Source of the DNA: Thermodesulfovibrionales bacterium
GTDB taxonomy: Bacteria > Nitrospirota > Thermodesulfovibrionia > Thermodesulfovibrionales > UBA1546
Direction: 5' to 3'
DNA: 7,192 nt
Assembly (NCBI GenBank): GCA_919901705.1
Contig: CAKKPR010000156.1
Span: 3,551 to 10,742, forward strand
Shown: piece by piece, positions 1 to 6,787 of the stretch
Layout: each line of letters opens with the position of its first letter
Position numbering within the stretch: the stretch's first letter is position 1
Position numbers and translations under genes: made by a program
Notes under the pieces: model-generated
Databases searched by the model: none
What the model was told of the DNA's origin: nothing
What the model saw: only the letters and a program-made list of their open reading frames with translations

Positions 1-1095
1 ATCGGTGAGACAGGCCTTGATTATCATTATGATAATTCACCCAGGGAAATTCAGAGAAAAGTTTTCAGGAAACAGCTTGAACTTGCCGGAGAACTTGGCC
101 TTCCGGTAATCATACACAGCAGGGAATCAAAAAAGGATACGCTTGAAATACTCAAAGAATCAGGTATAAACAGGGGCGTCATGCACTGTTTTTCCGGTGA
201 CATGGATATGGCAGAAAGAGTTATGGAGATGGGATTGTATATATCCATAGCAGGGCCGGTCACATTTAAAAGTGCAAAAAATTTGGGCTGGATTGCAAAG
301 ACAATCCCCGATGATTATCTTCTGATAGAAACAGATGCGCCATATCTTACCCCCGAGCCTTTAAGGGGCAAAAGGAATGAACCTGCCTTTGTGAAGCACA
401 CGGCTGAAAAAATAGCAGAACTGAGAGGAATAAGTTTTGAGGACATTGCAAGGATTACAACCCTCAATGCAAAGCGGCTCTTCAGGATAGGCGGGTTTCC
501 CCAGGAAGGGGAAATAACTTATAAGATAAGGGATAGTCTTTATCTCAATATAACTAACAGGTGCACAAACAGATGTTCATTCTGTGTTAGATTCCATACT
601 GACTATGTAAAAGGGTATAACCTCAGGCTTTCTGACGAACCAACAGAGGAAGAACTCAAAACTGCGATAGGCGACCCTTCCAAATACCGGGAGGTTGTGT
701 TCTGCGGTTATGGGGAGCCGTTTTTGAGATTAGATTTAATAAAGAGTCTTGCCATGTGGATAAAAGAAATGGGTGGAAATGTACGAATTAATACAAATGG
801 ACATGGGAATCTTATTCACCGCAGGAATGTGCTTCCTGAACTGAAAGGTGCTGTGGACAGTATCTCGGTCAGTCTTGATGCCCACGATGAGGAGACGTAT
901 AACCGGATTTGTGCCCCGGCTTTTAAGAATGCATTTCATGAGATTATCTTATTTATGAGAGAGGCAAAGAAATATATACCGGACATTCAGGCTACTGTTG
1001 TTGAAATGGCTGGCGTAGATATAGAAAAATGCAGGAAAATAACGGATGAATTAGGCATAAAACTCAGAGTAAGAAAGCTGGATGTTGTCGGTTAA
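1..1095 (+). CDS. TatD-family metal-dependent nuclease fused to a radical SAM domain (5' truncated)
   Basis: The frame is open from base 1, so the start lies upstream; 364 codons are visible. Codons 1 to about 160 are TatD-like: IGETGLDYH (metal-binding Glu at codon 3), LPVIIHSR (His at codon 39), MHCFSG (His at codon 62) and ETDAPYLTP (Asp at codon 112). By comparison with TatD (about 260 residues) roughly 90 residues, including the N-terminal HxH, are missing outside the window. From about codon 172 a radical SAM domain follows: YLNITNRC, the CxxxCxxC cluster motif (Cys at codons 188, 192, 195) and CGYGEP, equivalent to the GGE motif. No SPASM-type second cysteine cluster is visible. TatD proteins are cytoplasmic 3'-5' exonucleases or deoxyribonucleases; the attached radical SAM module is a known family (TatD-linked rSAM) whose substrate I do not know. 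The 3' end overlaps the convergent HD gene by 32 bp and no terminator is visible. The fusion is secure; the reaction is not. Confidence 0.93.
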   Translation: MGETGLDYHYDNSPREIQRKVFRKQLELAGELGLPVIIHSRESKKDTLEILKESGINRGVMHCFSGDMDMAERVMEMGLYISIAGPVTFKSAKNLGWIAKTIPDDYLLIETDAPYLTPEPLRGKRNEPAFVKHTAEKIAELRGISFEDIARITTLNAKRLFRIGGFPQEGEITYKIRDSLYLNITNRCTNRCSFCVRFHTDYVKGYNLRLSDEPTEEELKTAIGDPSKYREVVFCGYGEPFLRLDLIKSLAMWIKEMGGNVRINTNGHGNLIHRRNVLPELKGAVDSISVSLDAHDEETYNRICAPAFKNAFHEIILFMREAKKYIPDIQATVVEMAGVDIEKCRKITDELGIKLRVRKLDVVG

Positions 1096-2173
1096 TCCAC
1101 TTCTGAAATGCTGCTACTACGGTTGGATCAAACTGCCTGTCTGCCAATTCGACTATCTCATTGAGAGTTTCACCTATCTTTTTCTTTGACCTGTATGGCC
1201 TGTCAGAGGTCATTGCATCAAATGCATCTGCTACTGCCAGTATGCGAGCCATCAGAGGGATATCCTCACCCTTCAGGCCGAAGAGGCCTTTTGTCCCGTC
1301 CCAATACTCATGGTGATATTTTATCCCGTCCAGGATATCATCGAATGACTTCAGGCCGGAAAGTATCGTTACTCCAAGCGCCGGATGTTTTTTTATCTCC
1401 TCCCACTCTTCGCTGTCAAGCTGCCCTTTCTTGTTAAGGATATCTCTTGGCACTGCAATTTTCCCAATATCGTGAAGCAGAGAGCATATCCTGAGCCTCT
1501 CCATCTTTTTTTCATCGAGTCCCATTTCTGCTGCAATGCCCTGCGCATACATTGTAACGCGTTCCGTATGCCCTGCTGTCCAGTGAGTGGTTGTCTCCAG
1601 CGCCTTTACAAATGATTTTATAGTGCCCAATAACAGGTCTTCTATCTCCTGATAAAGAAACGCATTCTCTATTGCCATTGCTGCCTGAGTCGTGATAATT
1701 TTAAGCAGCTTAATATCATTAGAGTAGAATTCATCTTCTGACAATTTGTCTGCGAGTATCATCAGGCCAAGGGTTTTGCCCTTTCCGGCAAGCGGGCATA
1801 ACAGTACAGACTGTAATCCGTGGAGGTTGTCCTGATGTTCAACGTTATCAAGCTTGCAGAATGCTGTGGGTTTGCTGTTTTCCAATACATCCGCTATAAC
1901 CTCTATCCCTCCATCTATTGTTCTATTTTCATCCCAATCTCCCCTGTGAGCCTTTGTATATAACGCCTGAGTCTCTTCATTCAAAAATAGCACCGCAGCC
2001 GTTTTAACTCCAACTGTGTTTATTGCCTCATTTACGAGGTTCTCACATATCTCATTAACATTAAGCGTAGAAAACAGCTCGGAAAGTTTGTAAAGCAGTG
2101 AAAGTTCTTCGTATACATTGCTGAGTTCCCGGACAGTCAGGTGAAGGTCATTGACGGCATTATGTTTTTCCAA
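1064..2173 (-). CDS. GAF domain / HD-GYP-type phosphohydrolase with degenerate GYP motif
   Basis: This 369-residue protein is cytoplasmic, with no membrane segment. Residues about 20-175 form a GAF sensor domain. Residues about 180-360 form an HD-GYP-type domain: TAGHTERV (His202), the catalytic HDIGKI (H234, D235), KKHP (H263), HHE (287-289) and ILAVADAFDAMTSDRPYR (D316, D319). HD-GYP proteins hydrolyse cyclic di-GMP using two or three metals. The HD metal ligands are intact, but the segment that reads WDGTGYPFGLKG in canonical members is WDGTKGLFGLKG here, so GYP is KGL (bases 1283-1291). Phosphodiesterase activity or GYP-mediated partner binding is therefore uncertain. The start is TTG (2171-2173), supported by a GAGG six bases upstream inside the end of the receiver gene; the two genes overlap by 14 bp in different frames. 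It is the last gene of the operon and overlaps the TatD/radical SAM gene tail to tail. Together with the preceding receiver it resembles a split REC-GAF-HD-GYP regulator. Confidence 0.92.
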   Translation of the reverse strand: MEKHNAVNDLHLTVRELSNVYEELSLLYKLSELFSTLNVNEICENLVNEAINTVGVKTAAVLFLNEETQALYTKAHRGDWDENRTIDGGIEVIADVLENSKPTAFCKLDNVEHQDNLHGLQSVLLCPLAGKGKTLGLMILADKLSEDEFYSNDIKLLKIITTQAAMAIENAFLYQEIEDLLLGTIKSFVKALETTTHWTAGHTERVTMYAQGIAAEMGLDEKKMERLRICSLLHDIGKIAVPRDILNKKGQLDSEEWEEIKKHPALGVTILSGLKSFDDILDGIKYHHEYWDGTKGLFGLKGEDIPLMARILAVADAFDAMTSDRPYRSKKKIGETLNEIVELADRQFDPTVVAAFQKWINRQHPAFLL

Positions 2174-2528
2174 TAGTTTCCTCTATCATTTCAAGAAGTG
2201 ATTTTGGACTGAAGGGTTTTGTAATGTAACGTGTGACGCCGCATTTAAGGCCGAGTTGCTCATCAGCTTCCTGGCCTTTTGCAGTCAGCATAAAGATTGG
2301 AATTTCAGCAATGTCAGGCTCTGATTTTAACATCTTGCATAAGTCTATGCCGCTCAATTCAGGCATCATCCAGTCAAGGATTATAAGGTCAGGTTTCTCA
2401 TTTTTAACTACGGACACTGCATTAATGCTTTCCCTGAGGGTAATGACTTTAATCCCGGCCTTTTTAAGTTTGTCCTCTATCATCATCAGGATAAAAGGTT
2501 CATCATCGATCACAATTACTTTTCTCAT
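2160..2528 (-). CDS. Single-domain response regulator (CheY-like receiver)
   Basis: This 122-residue protein consists of one receiver domain with no output domain. Its acidic pocket is D8/D9 (VIVIDDE), the phospho-acceptor is D52 (LIILDWMMPELSG), the switch Thr is T82 (MLTAKG) and the conserved Lys is K104 in YITKPF. The usual GADDY before that Lys is GVTRY. All residues needed for phosphotransfer are present. The ATG overlaps the kinase stop codon in an ATGA junction and is preceded by a strong Shine-Dalgarno sequence, so the start is firm. It is very likely phosphorylated by the adjacent kinase. With no DNA-binding domain it should act by protein contact; the HD protein encoded next is the obvious candidate target (inference). 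Confidence 0.96.
   Translation of the reverse strand: MRKVIVIDDEPFILMMIEDKLKKAGIKVITLRESINAVSVVKNEKPDLIILDWMMPELSGIDLCKMLKSEPDIAEIPIFMLTAKGQEADEQLGLKCGVTRYITKPFSPKSLLEMIEETIGKT
2180..2184 (-). promoter_or_regulatory. Shine-Dalgarno that supports the TTG start of the HD protein
   Basis: The minus strand reads AGAGG, six bases before TTG at 2173-2171, within the last codons of the receiver gene. The spacing is right for TTG initiation and explains how the HD gene is started in a different frame before the receiver stop codon. Confidence 0.7.
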
Positions 2529-5500
2529 GATTTCCTCCTCAAAGGGAAAGTGACTGTTACTGTAGTGCCTTTGCCAACCTTGCTGTCAAAGGTGATGGAC
2601 CCATCATACCGTGTTACTATCTCTTTGCACAGTGCAAGTCCCAGCCCGGAGCCCTTCACTTTTTGGCCATATTTGCCTCTGTAAAATCTTTCAGTCAGGT
2701 GCGGCATATCCTCCTCAGGAATACCCCATCCGTTGTCAGAGACCTTAAGTTCAATATTATCATTCTTTCTGCTCAGGGTTATACTGATATTACACTCCTT
2801 ATCAGAGAATATTATAGAATTATCCGCAAAAATTTTCAGTAATTGAAATATTTTTTCCTTATCTCCTCTGAAACCACTAACATTGCCGTTAATAGCAGTT
2901 GTGAGTTTGGCATTCTTTTTCTCCAGTGCATTTGAGAACAGCTTTTTAGTATCTTCAAGCAAGGAGGCAAAGTCTATTTCTTCTTCCCTGAAGACTTCTT
3001 TCCCGCTTTCTATCCGCGCTATATTAAGCAGGTCTGATACCATATTGGAAAGCCTTATACCCTCACTGAGAACTGTCTGGAGATATTCCTTTTTCTTTTC
3101 ATCCTGTAAGTCTTCATCAATAAGCATTTCTGTCATGCCAACTATGGCAGATAAAGGTGTTCTGAACTGGTGGGAAACGGTTCTGACGAATTCTGTCTTC
3201 ATCCTGTCTATTTCCTTTTCTCTGGTTATATTTCTCAGGACATGCACAACACCGGCCACCTCGCCTTTAGAATTAATGATAGGTGAACTGCTTATCATCA
3301 CGGATAAATTTTTGCCGGTTATTGTTGTAAGTTGAGCGTCAACGTTGACAGATTTTTTTTCCAGTGCGCTTTCCATGCAAGCTCCAAGAGTACAGCGAAA
3401 GTCTAAGTTCTCATCCGCATAATTAAATAGTTCGCAGCATTGACTCCCCGCAGCCTTTTCCTGAGGAATACCTATCATGTCAGCCGCAGCCTTATTTATG
3501 GATATAACTTTGCATCTGGTGTCTACAGTCATAATACCATCTGAAATGCTCTGAAGAATAGTATCTGACCTTTCCCTTTCTAACAGGGTTTTCTCGTAAA
3601 GCTCTGATCTTTCTATCGCCACAGCGAGAATGCTGGCAACTATCTGCAGGAAATGAATGTCATCGTCCCTGAGTTCTTTATTTATTGTATAGTAAAGAGA
3701 GAGCGCCCCAAGCGCCTTTTCACCGACATATACAGGCAGGCAGACAGCAGACCTGTAGTTAGATCTGACGTAGTCTGATAAATAAAATCTGGATTCCGAG
3801 GAGATAGCGGGAACAATAATCGGCTCTTTTTTCTCAATGGCATACCACTCGATAGAACTTGTGCCTTTCTGATAAATTATTTCCCTTTCCTTTATATTCA
3901 ATCCCGAATCAGCTTTTAAAATAAGGTTTTCATTATCTGTTTCAAGCAGCCATACGAGATCTGCCCTGAAAGACCCTCTGATAAGATCAAGGGTGGAGTT
4001 CATTACTGCCTTGATTTCGAGGGCTGCTGCAAGTCTTGAAGACAAGGAAAGGAGATTTTTATGGTCCTCTGCTCTCCTCTGGCGCTGATATTCATAAAGC
4101 TGGCGCATCTTTTCATAGAGCCTGATGTTTTCGATGGCCATTCCTGTCATCTCACCAATAGAATTCATCAGCCTTTCTTCTTCTAATGTAAAGATATGTG
4201 TCTTAAAACTGAACAGGCAGAATACCCCAACTAACCTTTCTTTCCCTTTTATCGGGATTGCACAGCATCCCTTCATGCCCGAGTGCTTGAGAATGGACCG
4301 TTCAATGCGTTGATCTGTCCCTATATCAGCTGTTGTTATAAGCTGCCCTGTTGCTGCGACCTTCCCGGGAATATCCTCTCCCAATTTCATTCTGCCGGAA
4401 GCCCTCATAAACTCTTCGGAGACGCCTTTATGGTAGGAACATGTCAGCTCCCTGTTGGCCTCATCGAGCAAGAAAATTATACCCCCGTCCATGTTAAGCA
4501 TTTCCAGCATTTTATCCAGCACATTGCCGAATATCTCTTCTGCCTTGAGAGATCTGCTGAGTATGCCGGCAATGCTGTTTACTACAGTAAGTTCCTTATT
4601 TTTTTGTGCTATATTTTCCTCATACTCTTTTCTTTCTGTTACATCTCTCATCAGCTCAATAACATGCATTACATTGCCTTTTGAGTCCTTTATAGGACAT
4701 GCAACTATCTCATGGAAGAATCTTTTGCCGCCTGCCCCTTTATGCTGATGGACTGTTTTAAACATCCTTCCTGTTTCAAAGACCCTCTTTGCAGGGCAGT
4801 CTACTCCTTCATGCCAGCAGGGCGAGGGCATGTCATGTGATATGGCATAACAATAATCACCTATAACTTTATCACCCTTTATTGCGCGCACTGCCTTGTT
4901 TGCCATAGTAATCCTGAAATCCCTGTCAACTACCAGCAGTTCATCTTCTATGCTGTCCATAATAATTTCCAGATAATCCCTGGATTCTTTTATTGCGGTT
5001 CTTAATTCATGTTCTCTTCTGAAATCCTTCAGGATGCCAATCTTTTCTGTTGTTGAACCTTCTTTGATTATAGGCGCACCCGTTATAAGTACAGGCATTG
5101 ATGAGCCGTCTTTTATAATAATCGAGATTTCATAAATGGAGGATATGCCTTTTTCTCTTTCCTCGAGCTGATATTTCATAATCCTTGCATTTTCTTCATC
5201 AAGGAAATCATAGATTGAGGCCCCGAGCACTTCATTACGGCTGTACCCGAAGAGTTTTGTAAATGCAGGGTTTATGTCTGTAATTGTATCATTGTCAGCA
5301 ACAACCCATAAGGGGTCCATCATTGCGCTGATGTAGCTCTCTTTCTTTTTCAGATCTTTTGTTTGCTTTTCCAGCGCCTCTGCCATTTCATTGAATGATT
5401 TAGTAACCTCCCCGAGTTCGTCTTCCGTGCTGACATCAAGCCTGATGCCAAGGTTTCCCTCTTTGAGGGCTTTTGCGCCTTTGTAAAGTTCCCTGATTGG

Positions 5501-5767
5501 TTTCAGAAGGCTTCTCGAGAAGAACATAGACAGGAGAAAGGCAAATACAAAGAGGTATAAAGAAAAGACAAGCATGTTATCCACTATCCGCTCGGTAAGC
5601 TTATGCTGTATTTCCTTTTCTTTCAAAAGTGGTGAAGACAGGCTTCCCTCTTCCGTTATTATGGTGCTGATTTCTTTGCGGATTGTGAGAGAAAAGGGGA
5701 TTATAAATATGAGTGCAAAGATTATGAAAATTAAAAGGAGCCTGTATATTATTCTCTGCTTAAACAT
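2525..5767 (-). CDS. Membrane hybrid-sensor histidine kinase: TM-HAMP-PAS-PAS-GAF-GAF-PAS-HisKA-HATPase
   Basis: This 1080-residue kinase has a transmembrane helix at about 9-28, a short (about 36-residue) extracytoplasmic loop, and a second helix at about 65-83. HAMP spans about 84-137, then a short coiled coil. PAS1 is at about 140-250 and PAS2 at about 260-378 (cysteines 306, 317, 324; ends ELMRDVTERKEYEE). GAF1 is at about 393-552, GAF2 at about 575-725, and PAS3 at about 730-852 (cysteines 777, 778, 792, 797). HisKA carries the phospho-acceptor H866 in VSHQFRTPLSAI. The ATPase domain has N983 (N box), DNGWGIPEED at 1011-1020 (G1), F1028 and GSGLGLALCKEI from 1039 (G2). It lacks a fused receiver; its partner is the next gene, joined by an ATGA overlap. 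The small outer loop and five cytoplasmic sensor domains suggest an internal or membrane-linked signal; the ligand is unknown. The ATG overlaps the transporter stop by 8 bp and has no good Shine-Dalgarno sequence, so translation is probably coupled to the upstream gene. Confidence 0.95.
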   Translation of the reverse strand: MFKQRIIYRLLLIFIIFALIFIIPFSLTIRKEISTIITEEGSLSSPLLKEKEIQHKLTERIVDNMLVFSLYLFVFAFLLSMFFSRSLLKPIRELYKGAKALKEGNLGIRLDVSTEDELGEVTKSFNEMAEALEKQTKDLKKKESYISAMMDPLWVVADNDTITDINPAFTKLFGYSRNEVLGASIYDFLDEENARIMKYQLEEREKGISSIYEISIIIKDGSSMPVLITGAPIIKEGSTTEKIGILKDFRREHELRTAIKESRDYLEIIMDSIEDELLVVDRDFRITMANKAVRAIKGDKVIGDYCYAISHDMPSPCWHEGVDCPAKRVFETGRMFKTVHQHKGAGGKRFFHEIVACPIKDSKGNVMHVIELMRDVTERKEYEENIAQKNKELTVVNSIAGILSRSLKAEEIFGNVLDKMLEMLNMDGGIIFLLDEANRELTCSYHKGVSEEFMRASGRMKLGEDIPGKVAATGQLITTADIGTDQRIERSILKHSGMKGCCAIPIKGKERLVGVFCLFSFKTHIFTLEEERLMNSIGEMTGMAIENIRLYEKMRQLYEYQRQRRAEDHKNLLSLSSRLAAALEIKAVMNSTLDLIRGSFRADLVWLLETDNENLILKADSGLNIKEREIIYQKGTSSIEWYAIEKKEPIIVPAISSESRFYLSDYVRSNYRSAVCLPVYVGEKALGALSLYYTINKELRDDDIHFLQIVASILAVAIERSELYEKTLLERERSDTILQSISDGIMTVDTRCKVISINKAAADMIGIPQEKAAGSQCCELFNYADENLDFRCTLGACMESALEKKSVNVDAQLTTITGKNLSVMISSSPIINSKGEVAGVVHVLRNITREKEIDRMKTEFVRTVSHQFRTPLSAIVGMTEMLIDEDLQDEKKKEYLQTVLSEGIRLSNMVSDLLNIARIESGKEVFREEEIDFASLLEDTKKLFSNALEKKNAKLTTAINGNVSGFRGDKEKIFQLLKIFADNSIIFSDKECNISITLSRKNDNIELKVSDNGWGIPEEDMPHLTERFYRGKYGQKVKGSGLGLALCKEIVTRYDGSITFDSKVGKGTTVTVTFPLRRKS
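2534..2540 (-). promoter_or_regulatory. Strong Shine-Dalgarno of the response regulator inside the kinase gene end
   Basis: The minus strand reads GAGGAGG, five bases before the ATG at 2528-2526, within the last codons of the histidine kinase. It fixes the start of the receiver gene and suggests that the receiver is made more efficiently than the kinase itself, which has no clear site of its own. Confidence 0.85.
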
Positions 5768-6713
5768 TTATTATGCTAAAAACCAGGTAGAGCAGCAAGA
5801 TTACTATTCCCCAGGAGAGGAATACCGCAAGCAATGGTTTTGTCCCTTCTTCTCCTATTGAATCAAAGTCCACAGAAAGTCCTATAGAAGCGAGTGCAGA
5901 AGCAAGGAGGAGTTTACTTGCAGGTTCTGCAAGGCCCATTATAATTTCTGCTCCTTTTATTGTATTGACACCTATTGCAAGAGCAATGAAAACCACAATA
6001 AACCACGGCACATAAAATTTATTTTCTTTGCCTGAGAGTATTATGGCAACGATGGGAATGAATATCAGGCAGGAGATTCTTATCAGCTTTAATTTTAATG
6101 CAAGCGCAAGAGCCTCTGGCCCTGCAGTTGAAGCAACGGTTTTGACCTGGCCCAGCATCGGAAGGGTTGCACCTGAAAGAAAGGCGAATTCTTTTTTATT
6201 CAGCATCAGGACGTCGGTAAGCAGGGGATAAAATATCATGCCTGCCAGTCCCAGCACCATTACAACAATCAGGGATATTGATGTTTCCTCTTTCCTGGCG
6301 CCTATTAATGGCGAGACTACTGCAATGGCAGATGCACCGCATACTGAGAGCCCTGTTGAAAGAACCAGCCCCAGATTTTTTGTAAGCCCGAGTCCCCTTG
6401 CTATAAAATATGTTAGCGCAAACAGGCAGACAGTGGTTGCAATAACGGAAAACAGGAGCTTTGGTTCTGTGCCGGTAAAGGAGAGTTGTGTGCCATAAAG
6501 GGCAATCCCTGCCGGAAGAAAGACTTTTAACGCAAATGCAATGCCCCTGTCAAAAATTTCTTTATCATTTATAAAGTTGGCAATAAGCATTCCGAATATC
6601 ATGGATATAACGAGGATATCAAACGAAGGATGCACTAATGAAAGCATGAACGAGACTATGGTTATCAGAAAAATAATTATCAGCCCCGGCAGTATTTCTT
6701 TAATGGATTTCAT
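5760..6713 (-). CDS. YeiH-family (putative sulfate exporter, UPF0324) membrane transporter
   Basis: This 317-residue hydrophobic protein has about nine or ten membrane segments, near residues 8-26, 31-48, 60-77, 86-106, 113-136, 146-166, 209-227, 235-252, 266-280 and 293-315. Family landmarks are GIALYGTQLSF (69-79), GLSVCGASAIAVVSPLIGA (121-139), the KLKLIRISCL region near 207-216, and the C-terminal ALASIGLSVDFDSIGEEGTKPLL. These match E. coli YeiH as I remember it (GSSICGAAAV, ALGL, GAKPLL). The family is often named putative sulfate exporter because some members sit with sulfonate-degradation genes; transport is not proven for most, and no sulfonate genes are present here. The usual GSTVHEVAQVVAAG-like segment is GATLPMLGQVKTVAS (181-195), losing the His-Glu pair. 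The ATG is preceded by AAGG four bases upstream. It is first in the operon, just downstream of a predicted promoter, so it is probably controlled by or linked to the kinase system that follows. Confidence 0.9.
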   Translation of the reverse strand: MKSIKEILPGLIIIFLITIVSFMLSLVHPSFDILVISMIFGMLIANFINDKEIFDRGIAFALKVFLPAGIALYGTQLSFTGTEPKLLFSVIATTVCLFALTYFIARGLGLTKNLGLVLSTGLSVCGASAIAVVSPLIGARKEETSISLIVVMVLGLAGMIFYPLLTDVLMLNKKEFAFLSGATLPMLGQVKTVASTAGPEALALALKLKLIRISCLIFIPIVAIILSGKENKFYVPWFIVVFIALAIGVNTIKGAEIIMGLAEPASKLLLASALASIGLSVDFDSIGEEGTKPLLAVFLSWGIVILLLYLVFSIINV

Positions 6714-6728
6714 ATGACCTTTGACCTT
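6714..6728 (-). promoter_or_regulatory. Ribosome binding site of the transporter gene, with tandem AAGGTCA
   Basis: On the minus strand the leader reads AAGGTCAAAGGTCAT and then ATG. The proximal AAGG (6721-6718) is four bases from the start codon and can serve as the Shine-Dalgarno sequence. The distal copy is eleven bases away. The two 7-bp units (6728-6722 and 6721-6715) are exact tandem repeats. Confidence 0.55.
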
Positions 6729-6755
6729 AGTAAAAGTTTAACATAAAATAGTTTT

Positions 6756-6784
6756 CTTTTACAGAATATTCCAGCTCATGTCAA
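6756..6784 (-). promoter_or_regulatory. Predicted sigma70 promoter of the transporter-kinase operon
   Basis: On the minus strand a perfect -35 TTGACA (6784-6779) is followed after exactly 17 bases by TAAAAG (6761-6756), a 4/6 match to the -10 consensus. Transcription would start near 6749, giving a leader of about 36 bases before the transporter ATG. No other equally good -35/-10 pair was seen in this gap for this strand. The -35 lies only three bases from the end of the repeat element. Confidence 0.6.
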
Positions 6785-6787
6785 CCC

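Noticed and set aside
2160..2185. Programmed frameshift fusing the receiver and HD protein
   Set aside because: The frame change needed is +1 and the A-run near GGAAAAACA is not a recognised +1 slippery site; a TTG with a well-placed Shine-Dalgarno sequence explains the start more simply.
2883..3335. 150-codon plus-strand open frame rich in Ser and Phe
   Set aside because: It is the antisense image of the HisKA/ATPase part of the kinase; Ser/Phe richness is typical of such shadow frames.
4283..4684. 133-codon plus-strand open frame within the kinase gene
   Set aside because: It lies opposite the well-supported GAF1/PAS2 coding region, has unlikely composition and resembles no family I know.
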